NCBI GenBank assembly: GCA_002319795.1
Contig: DCFU01000048.1
Location: 62,001 to 126,000 of the forward strand
Length of the DNA stretch: 64,000 nucleotides
DNA from: Megamonas sp. UBA1796
Lineage (GTDB): Bacteria; Bacillota; Negativicutes; Selenomonadales; Selenomonadaceae
Direction of reading: 5' to 3'
The stretch's first letter is position 1; each line of letters opens with the position of its first letter. The notes below the pieces were generated by a model, which worked only from the letters and a program-made list of their open reading frames with translations, did not search any database and was not told the origin of the DNA. Made by a program: the position numbers and the translations under genes. Shown piece by piece: positions 58,135-64,000 of this stretch.

Positions 58135-59507
58135 TGCAGCTCAGGGATTACCAGGAGCGCGGAATCAATGATATCCGCGCTCAATTTATAGCCGGATTCC
58201 GGCGAGTTTGCTTTGTGGCTCCGTGTGGTGCGGGAAAAACCATGGTAATGGCGTATATGGCAGATACTGCACGCAGGCGCAGCAAACGCACATTATTCCT
58301 GGTACATCGGCGGGAGCTCATAGAGCAGGCAGCAGATACTTTTGCAGGACTCCGTATCCCTTATGGGGTGATTGCTCCGGGATATTCCAGGGACACACAG
58401 CTCATACAGATAGGTTCGGTACAGACGGTTGCAAGAAGACTGGGCGGGCTGCCGGATCCAGAACTTATCATTCTCGATGAAGCCCATCACAGTACGGCTG
58501 TAACCTGGCTCAATATTATTCGCTATTTCCATGATGCACGGGTGGTAGGGCTTACGGCAACGCCGCAGCGCATGAACGGTACCGGTCTTGGAGAAATCTT
58601 TGAATCGCTGGTCATGGGGCCGTCTGCACAGGAACTCATTGCGCGTGGCTATCTGAGCCCCTATAAATATTACGCCCCGCCAGTTACGGCAGAGCTTGAT
58701 GGGATACGGACGGTGTGTGGTGATTTTGACCATACGGAGACGGCATTTCGAATGGATAAACCAAAGATTATCGGTGATGCCATTGAGCATTATCAGAAAT
58801 ATGCTGCCGGTACCCAGGCCATTGCTTACTGTGCTGGACGACAGCACAGCATCCATACAGCGGCATCGTTCCGGGCTGCAGGCATACCAGCCCGTCATGT
58901 CGATAGCAAGACACCGGGTGACGAACGTCGCCAGGCCATGCTGGATTTTCGTATGGGCCGTATCCGTGTGCTGACAAACTGCGATTTGTTTGGTGAGGGC
59001 GTAGACGTGCCGCAGATGGAGACGGTTATTATGCTGCGGCCGACAAAATCTCTGACGCTTTATATCCAGCAATCCATGCGCGGTATGCGGACTGATCGGA
59101 GCAATCCGGATAAATGTGCCATCATTTTGGATCATGTGGGGAACGTTATGCGGCATGGGCTGCCAGACACGGAACGGACCTGGACACTGGCAGGAAAAAA
59201 ACATACCCGCAAACAGGCAGCTCCGGAAGTGAAGATCCGTGTATGTCCAAACTGTTATTCTGTGAGTGCTCCGGCGGATTCCTGCCCGTATTGCGGCTTT
59301 CAGTATCCACCGATGCCCAGGAACCAGCTTGCGCCCTCTGCCGGAGAATTGAAGGAATTTACTTTGGCTAAAATTGAAGAGCTGCGCCGGCGCCGTACAG
59401 AAGTCGGCAGGGCAAGTTCCGTTGAAGAACTGCAGCATATAGCAGAAGAACGAGGCTATAAACCCGGCTGGGTTCGGATTCAGGCCAGATTGAGAGGAAT
59501 CGGATAA
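58134..59507 (+). CDS. DEAH-box superfamily 2 helicase
   Basis: A 457-residue helicase. The Q-like LRDYQERGI, Walker A APCGAGKT (29-36), DEAH (115-118, LIILDEAHH), GLTATPQR and the second RecA domain with QQSMRGMRTD are visible. The C-terminus has a zinc ribbon (CPNCYSVSAPADSCPYCGFQYP). It resembles phage SSL2/RAD25-like (COG1061) helicases used in replication or recombination. Confidence 0.92.
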   Translation: MQLRDYQERGINDIRAQFIAGFRRVCFVAPCGAGKTMVMAYMADTARRRSKRTLFLVHRRELIEQAADTFAGLRIPYGVIAPGYSRDTQLIQIGSVQTVARRLGGLPDPELIILDEAHHSTAVTWLNIIRYFHDARVVGLTATPQRMNGTGLGEIFESLVMGPSAQELIARGYLSPYKYYAPPVTAELDGIRTVCGDFDHTETAFRMDKPKIIGDAIEHYQKYAAGTQAIAYCAGRQHSIHTAASFRAAGIPARHVDSKTPGDERRQAMLDFRMGRIRVLTNCDLFGEGVDVPQMETVIMLRPTKSLTLYIQQSMRGMRTDRSNPDKCAIILDHVGNVMRHGLPDTERTWTLAGKKHTRKQAAPEVKIRVCPNCYSVSAPADSCPYCGFQYPPMPRNQLAPSAGELKEFTLAKIEELRRRRTEVGRASSVEELQHIAEERGYKPGWVRIQARLRGIG

Positions 59508-59915
59508 ATGATAAATTTGTACCCTAAGACGTGTAATTTGTGTGGAGGAATTGTTATTTATGCCTCTAACGCAATTGTATACCATGGGCATAGATATGGT
59601 AGCGGGTATTGCTATTATTGCACGCAGTGTGGAGCGTATGTGGGGACACATAATCCGAGGCCAAGAGAGGCATTGGGCATTTTAGCAGATGATTCTATGC
59701 GGCGCGCCAAGATGCTGTGTCATGAGATTTTCGATGTGCTTTGGAAAGGTAAGAAGCATGCAAGCCGTAAGAGAAGTGCGGCTTATGGTGAATTGGCAAA
59801 GCGACTGGGGGTCCCGTTGGCAGAATGCCATTTCGGATACTTCGATTTACCGATGCTGCGCAAGGCCTATAAGGCTGTCCGTGCAATACAAAGAGAAAGG
59901 GGCATCGCGCTATGA
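59508..59915 (+). CDS. DUF3268-type zinc-finger phage protein
   Basis: A 135-residue protein with an N-terminal zinc-ribbon (CNLCGGIVIY ... CYYCTQCGAYVGTHNPRPREALGILAD) of the kind seen in DUF3268 proteins, followed by a helical region (RAKMLCHEIFDVLWKGKKHASRKRSAAYGELAKRLGV). Start directly after the helicase stop. Probable nucleic-acid binding; function unknown. Confidence 0.75.
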   Translation: MINLYPKTCNLCGGIVIYASNAIVYHGHRYGSGYCYYCTQCGAYVGTHNPRPREALGILADDSMRRAKMLCHEIFDVLWKGKKHASRKRSAAYGELAKRLGVPLAECHFGYFDLPMLRKAYKAVRAIQRERGIAL

Positions 59916-60475
59916 TGGATGACATCTTATATGAGCAGCTGATCAATGTCCCAAAAGCTACAAAATGTATCAAGGATATAGGCCTGTTCATGCTTACACC
60001 CGTTACGGCGGACTTAAACCTTGTAGCTACGGCATGTTTTGTGCTGCAACTGAATGATAAGCAGTTCTTTGAACTGGAATGCAAGCTCGAAGTGAAAGAG
60101 CAGAATCGGTGGCTGTACAAAAGCAAGGATGGCCTTACGCCAGCGAATGGTACCGCTGCAGAAGACGTGAAGACGATGTTCTTCGATGCATTCAAAGCAG
60201 ATTCTATGCAGACTATCCATGCAACCGGATTATCGTACACGAATGGCTGCCGGATCTATACGGATGGATGCGAATACATTGGCATGCAGGAAAAGTTTTT
60301 AAATATGTTCACGGCAGGGGTTCCGGTACTGAAACGGGCCCCTGGCCATACGTCGATTATTGTCGATGACCGCCATATACTAGCACCGGTCAATCTGGGC
60401 CGCAAAGAATACAGAAATCAATATCTTCGGGATTTTTCCGAAATAAAAGTATTGCCAAGGAGATACCCATTATGA
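59912..60475 (+). CDS. Phage protein of unknown function
   Basis: A 187-residue soluble protein that I do not recognise (KATKCIKDIGLFMLTPVTADLNLVATACFVLQL ...). No signal peptide, metal motif or HTH is evident. It overlaps both neighbours by four bases, so it belongs to the replication transcript. Confidence 0.6.
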   Translation: MMDDILYEQLINVPKATKCIKDIGLFMLTPVTADLNLVATACFVLQLNDKQFFELECKLEVKEQNRWLYKSKDGLTPANGTAAEDVKTMFFDAFKADSMQTIHATGLSYTNGCRIYTDGCEYIGMQEKFLNMFTAGVPVLKRAPGHTSIIVDDRHILAPVNLGRKEYRNQYLRDFSEIKVLPRRYPL

Positions 60476-60825
60476 CAGAAGCAGATATACAACGCGAAAT
60501 TCGCAAAGCAATTTCTCCCTATGGAACATACTTCCGGGGAAATGTTGGACAAGCCTGGACAGGAACCGAAATTATGCAATTGCCGTCCGGTGATATCCTG
60601 ATTAAAAATCCCCGGCCCTTCGATACGGGACTTCCTAAAGGATTTCCTGACCTGTTTGGCTTTACCCTGCGGGCTGGAATTCCTGTGTTTACAGGCATTG
60701 AGGTCAAGACTCCGATCGGCCGGGTACGTCCCGACCAAAAACACATGCTTGCGTTTTTGCAGTCCAAAGGTGCGATTGCAGGCATTGCCCGTTCTCCGAA
60801 GGATGCCATACATTTGTTGAAATGA
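60472..60825 (+). CDS. VRR-NUC domain nuclease
   Basis: A 117-residue minimal VRR-NUC protein. The motif set is seen as TEADIQREIRKAISPYGTYFRGN, GFPDLFGF (the catalytic Asp), TGIEVKT (Glu-x-Lys) and DQKHMLAFLQSKGAIAGIARS. Stand-alone VRR-NUC enzymes in phages are Holliday-junction resolvases. This supports a recombination-dependent replication role. Confidence 0.9.
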   Translation: MTEADIQREIRKAISPYGTYFRGNVGQAWTGTEIMQLPSGDILIKNPRPFDTGLPKGFPDLFGFTLRAGIPVFTGIEVKTPIGRVRPDQKHMLAFLQSKGAIAGIARSPKDAIHLLK

Positions 60826-60853
60826 TATTCCCAAGGGAAAGGGCGGTGAGAAT

Positions 60854-63295
60854 TTGCAAAGCAATTTTTTATATGATCTGTATTCTGATTTTGGCGGCGG
60901 TTATACCTATCTATGGACAATGCCAGATAAAAAAACGTATTGGTTCAATTCTGGACGCTTGGACGAGATGCAGAAACAGGCAGGAGAGCTGTCGGAAGCT
61001 GGCAAGGATGTATATTTTGGCGTTGGCATAACCAAGGATCCTAAATTCCTGGGCCGGGCAAAATCTGCAGATGTCTGTGGACTGCCGGGGCTATGGATTG
61101 ACATTGATTTCAAAGATGCTGCTGCGCATGCGCAGACAGACCTTCCTGAAACATTAGAGGAGATTATCTCACGTATTCCGCTGGCACCCAGCATCCTTGT
61201 CCATTCGGGACATGGGGTGCATCTTTACTGGCTGCTCCGTGAACCATGGATATTTGATGATGCTGCGGAACGTCAGGCAGCCGAAAAGCTGCTCCATGGC
61301 TTCCAGGCATACATCAAGCAGCAGCTTGGCTATAAGATTGATTCGACGCATGACCTGGCACGTGTCCTGCGGTTGCCAGGCACGAAAAATTATAAGAATG
61401 AACCAGTCGATGTGCGTGTTCTCAAGGAAGATACAGCGCAGCTTCGGTATAACCCGGAAGATTTTGAACCCTTCACGGTACCGGATATAGCTATCGGCGA
61501 CTATGAAGAACATGGGCGTTTCAAACGGTTGCCGACCGATGGCATTGCACAGATAGCCATCGACAATTGTCAATTCCTGCAGCATTGCCGTGACCATGCA
61601 GAGAGACTGACCTATTATGAATGGCTGGCCATGGTCAGTAATATTGCCCGCTGCAAGAATGGTCCGGAAGCCGTACATGAGCTTTCAGCACCATACCCTA
61701 AATATTCCGCCAAAGAAACGGACAAAAAGATACAGAACGTGCTCAATATGAATGGCCCGCTGACCTGTCGGTATATCCAGCAGCATTGTAACTTTATGGA
61801 CTGCCCTTCCGGAGGCTGCGGTGTAAAAGCACCATGTGCGTTCTCGCTCCGGAATGGGGATACGGTACCGCCGGCGGCAGGTATCGATTCGGTTGTAACG
61901 GGAGAGAAGGATATCCCGCATGAGCCGCTTACGGATATGGGCAACGCAGAGCGCTTTTTCAGGCAGCACAGCCATCACCTTAAGTACTGCCCGCAATTTG
62001 GCACCTGGCTTATCTGGGATGGCATACGCCACAAAATAGATGATACTGGGCAGATTATCAGCTACGCAAAGGAGACTGTCCGCAGCTTCCATGAGGATAT
62101 ACTCCATGAAATGGATCCGGATAAACGCAAGCGGCTTTTTATGCACGCGCAAAAGTCGGAATCCCTGCCGCGCATTAAGGCCATGCTGGAACTGTCGCAG
62201 CATATGTTTGCGGTCCATGTCGATGAGCTTGACCAGAACAAATGGCTGCTCAATGTAAAGAATGGCTGCATCAATCTCAAAACAGGCCAGCTCCTGCCGC
62301 ACGACCAGGAGCAGCTCATCACGAAGCTGGCGCCAGTTACCTACGATGCGGATGCTGCCTGTCCGCGTTTCATGCAATTCATGACGGATGTCTTTGACCA
62401 CAATGCCAACATCATCCAGTTCATGCAGCGTCTGCTGGGGTATTCGCTTACGGGCGATACTTCCGAACAGGTCATGGCTTTTGCCTATGGGGCACAGGGG
62501 AGCAATGGGAAATCAACGCTCCTGGAACTCTTCCTCAATATCCTGGGGGATTACGGCGAGACTACGGCCAGTGACACCTTTACGCTCAAGCACAATGAAG
62601 GTATTCCAAATGATATTGCCCGTTTGAGAGGTGCCCGCTTCGTAAAGATTTCGGAGCTAAAGGAAAATACCAAGCTCAATGAGGCCCTTATCAAACAGAT
62701 CACCGGGCAGGATAAGCTGACGGCCAGATTCCTCAGGCAGGAGTTCTTCAGCTTTATGCCGGCGTTCAAATTGATGATTCTCACGAACCATAAGCCGAGG
62801 CTGACCGGGGATGATCCGGCGCTATGGCGGCGTATTGTGCTGATTCCATTCTTACAGCGATTCACGGGCGAACGTAAGGATAAGCATCTGCCGGAGAAGC
62901 TCGCAAAGGAATGGTCCGGAATCCTGAACTGGTGCCTGACAGGATGTCTGGAATGGCAGCGCATCGGATTGGAGCCGCCGGAAGAAGTCCGTCAGGCAAC
63001 CAAAGAATACCAGAGTGAGAGTGATGTACTCAACAACTGGGTCAGCGATTGCTGCCTGGCACGGCCCAATCTGCAGACTAAAACGGCGATGCTGTTTAAT
63101 TCCTATGAAAGCTGGTGTGAAGAGAATGCGGAACGAAATTATCTCAGCCGGAATAAATTTACGCAAAAACTGGTTGAAAAGGGATTTGAAGTCCATAGGG
63201 GTACAAAAGGGGTTCGTTTTATCCGGGGTCTTGCTCTGCTGGACTTGGAAAGGGATATTGATTTGTCGGTGCAGGATGCGGAAAGACCGTTCTGA
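60854..63295 (+). CDS. Phage primase-helicase (AEP-type primase, D5 and SF3 helicase)
   Basis: An 813-residue replication protein. The N-terminal domain has the archaeo-eukaryotic-type primase motifs WIDIDF (about 80-85) and ILVHSGHGVHLYWLL, and SSTHDLARVLRLPGTKN. The middle is a D5_N-type region (with PriCT-like YEWLAMVSNIAR before it), and the C-terminal SF3 helicase has Walker A GAQGSNGKST (about 546). Start is TTG 60854, following GGCGGTGAG. It is the main replication initiator of the element, and repeats follow it. Confidence 0.9.
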   Translation: MQSNFLYDLYSDFGGGYTYLWTMPDKKTYWFNSGRLDEMQKQAGELSEAGKDVYFGVGITKDPKFLGRAKSADVCGLPGLWIDIDFKDAAAHAQTDLPETLEEIISRIPLAPSILVHSGHGVHLYWLLREPWIFDDAAERQAAEKLLHGFQAYIKQQLGYKIDSTHDLARVLRLPGTKNYKNEPVDVRVLKEDTAQLRYNPEDFEPFTVPDIAIGDYEEHGRFKRLPTDGIAQIAIDNCQFLQHCRDHAERLTYYEWLAMVSNIARCKNGPEAVHELSAPYPKYSAKETDKKIQNVLNMNGPLTCRYIQQHCNFMDCPSGGCGVKAPCAFSLRNGDTVPPAAGIDSVVTGEKDIPHEPLTDMGNAERFFRQHSHHLKYCPQFGTWLIWDGIRHKIDDTGQIISYAKETVRSFHEDILHEMDPDKRKRLFMHAQKSESLPRIKAMLELSQHMFAVHVDELDQNKWLLNVKNGCINLKTGQLLPHDQEQLITKLAPVTYDADAACPRFMQFMTDVFDHNANIIQFMQRLLGYSLTGDTSEQVMAFAYGAQGSNGKSTLLELFLNILGDYGETTASDTFTLKHNEGIPNDIARLRGARFVKISELKENTKLNEALIKQITGQDKLTARFLRQEFFSFMPAFKLMILTNHKPRLTGDDPALWRRIVLIPFLQRFTGERKDKHLPEKLAKEWSGILNWCLTGCLEWQRIGLEPPEEVRQATKEYQSESDVLNNWVSDCCLARPNLQTKTAMLFNSYESWCEENAERNYLSRNKFTQKLVEKGFEVHRGTKGVRFIRGLALLDLERDIDLSVQDAERPF

Positions 63296-63318
63296 TTTAG
63301 TAGAAAATAGAGTTGTTT

Positions 63319-63558
63319 GGGTGACACAATGACGCAAGTGACGCAATAGTTCGGTTCTCTCTCATAAGAAACAAAAACCAAAATTAACCGGATTGTTGTG
63401 GCACCTGTGGCACCCATAACCTTGAAACTTAGGAATGACGCTGGTTTGGAGTGGGTGACGCAACTTTGATGGGTGACGCATCTCATTATTCTGATAATTT
63501 ATTTTATAGACTATTAGACCTAAATTTTCATAATTGTTTCCGTAAAGGTGTGTCACCC
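63319..63558. repeat. Iteron-like GTGACGCAA repeats after the primase gene (candidate origin)
   Basis: The 313-base gene-free stretch 63,296-63,608 holds copies of (GGG)TGACGCAA: GGGTGACACAA at 63319, TGACGCAA at 63330, GTGACGCAA at 63339, TGACGCT at 63436, GGGTGACGCAA at 63453 and GGGTGACGCA at 63471. One inverted copy, TGTCACCC, is at 63551. An AT-rich segment (63,481-63,540) lies between the last direct and the inverted copy. Direct repeats beside an AT-rich tract after the primase fit a phage origin, though low-level coding repeats are an alternative. Confidence 0.55.
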
Positions 63559-63608
63559 ATACAAGGGAAAAATAGGGTTGGAGCACCCGGAAAGAGGGGT
63601 TTGGTTTT

Positions 63609-63947
63609 ATGTCTAAAATTGAGTCGAAATATGACCCGATTTTCCATGGTTATATCATGGAAGATACTTATGGGTGTCTTTCACCGGAGGACAGTAAACA
63701 GTGGATGAAGATGTTTTACTGGAGTGAGAAATATGTCAGCAAAAATTTTTGTGACCGGTTGCAGTATATACGGAATTGCGGTTCCAAGCTGGTTCGCAAT
63801 GCAAAATATGGTTATATCATCCGGCCTGTGCTTGGTGTATATGGATGGAAAAATAAGGCTGTGTATGAACAGAACCGTAAGATTCTGGTTCCTTATCAGC
63901 GATTGCTTGTTCTGATGCTGAAGAAGCTGCGTGAAATTTATCCGTGA
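63609..63947 (+). CDS. Phage protein of unknown function
   Basis: A 112-residue basic protein (KIESKYDPIFHGYIMEDTYG, RDRLQYIRNCGSKLVRNAKYGY-like middle). AGAGGGG precedes the ATG at 63609. No family recognised; position right after the repeats suggests the late end of the replication block. Confidence 0.55.
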   Translation: MSKIESKYDPIFHGYIMEDTYGCLSPEDSKQWMKMFYWSEKYVSKNFCDRLQYIRNCGSKLVRNAKYGYIIRPVLGVYGWKNKAVYEQNRKILVPYQRLLVLMLKKLREIYP

Positions 63948-63962
63948 ATGGAGGAAGTTATT

Positions 63963-64000
63963 ATGAAAAATACGCTTGGAGATTTAAACAATCATTTATT
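63963..64000 (+). CDS. Start of a phage gene, cut by the window end
   Basis: ATG 63963 opens a frame that runs to the window edge (MKNTLGDLNNHL). GGAGG lies 8 to 9 bases before it. A short N-terminus of this style occurs in small phage proteins, but too little is visible to name it. Confidence 0.5.
   Translation, partial: MKNTLGDLNNHL

Larger units (their letters stand above)
51555..64000. mobile_element. Prophage (or phage-like element) integrated in radC, left part
   Basis: The region begins at the radC break and carries, in order, integrase, metallopeptidase, CI-type repressor, Cro-like gene, small accessory genes and a replication module, the standard early order of temperate Siphoviridae-like phages of Firmicutes. 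The two minus-strand genes and integrase form the lysogeny side, and all later genes are plus strand and mostly overlap head to tail. No terminase, capsid or tail gene is reached by base 64,000. An integrative element lacking virion genes cannot be excluded. Confidence 0.85.

Noticed and set aside
63301..63560. CRISPR array
   Set aside because: The TGACGCAA repeats are short, irregularly spaced and partly inverted, without uniform spacers. An iteron-like origin fits better.
1..64000. tRNA, rRNA or tmRNA genes
   Set aside because: No cloverleaf-like runs with CCA ends or rRNA segments were recognised by eye; a dedicated scan was not possible.

Overview
The window reads as chromosome of a low-to-mid GC anaerobic Firmicute, most likely a Negativicute of the Selenomonadaceae type (Selenomonas, Mitsuokella or a relative), with the early region of a prophage at its right end. 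This assignment is inference. It rests on Firmicute signatures (CtsR-McsA-McsB-ClpC, CsoR copper operon, PRD/PTS regulation, strong AGGAGG ribosome sites, frequent TTG starts) combined with a two-subunit class I fumarase next to a three-subunit succinate dehydrogenase/fumarate reductase, as expected of succinate/propionate-forming Negativicutes. No rRNA, tRNA or CRISPR array was recognised.

Layout. 1-2,067: end of a sugar ABC permease gene, a DUF4867 gene and a LacI-type regulator. 2,176-5,044: minus-strand copper operon csoR-copA-copZ behind a GC-rich CsoR operator. 5,265-9,254: housekeeping genes ispE, a GntR/FCD regulator, glmU and prs. 9,408-13,808: a fructose-family PTS operon (PRD activator, EIIA, EIIB, EIIC, class II aldolase). 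13,924-18,859: aminotransferase behind a palindromic promoter, thioesterase, membrane protein, CofE-like ligase, then rph, rdgB and a YfcE-type phosphodiesterase. 19,157-23,805: fumarase alpha/beta and sdhCAB, a fumarate-respiration operon. 24,030-29,414: small regulatory and stress genes: an XRE-desulfoferrodoxin fusion, a CD3324-type protein, a CAT-like acetyltransferase, a LytTR/DUF3021 pair, an EFR1 ferredoxin, and TetR and MarR regulators. 29,506-30,541: about 1 kb with no intact gene, holding an apparently decayed minus-strand gene. 30,542-37,384: DUF342/FapA, pncB, flavodoxin, fabK, a TauE permease and an orphan ZnuA-like lipoprotein. 37,454-43,625: ctsR-mcsA-mcsB-clpC-(small ORF)-radA. 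43,695-50,427: TrpXYZ-like ABC operon, FlxA-like protein, TM1266 regulator, amidohydrolase, ArsB/NhaD-type transporter, DUF4321. 50,444-51,554: maf and a radC gene cut inside its HxH...D metal motif.

From about 51,555 to the end of the window lies a prophage or related element. A large serine recombinase sits directly at the radC junction. Next come an ImmA-type peptidase, a CI-type repressor and a divergent Cro-like gene that share repeated 10-15 bp operators. Then come small accessory genes and a replication module: PD-(D/E)XK nuclease, Sak4-like ATPase, DUF669 SSB-like protein, DEAH helicase, zinc-finger protein, VRR-NUC nuclease and AEP-type primase/SF3 helicase. Iteron-like repeats follow the primase. 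Structural genes and the right attachment site lie beyond the window.

Points most worth a second look are the radC split by a serine-integrase element, the fusion of an XRE DNA-binding domain to a complete desulfoferrodoxin, two promoters embedded in long perfect palindromes (13,924 and 28,131), the iteron-like array after the primase, and the small reading frame lodged between clpC and radA.
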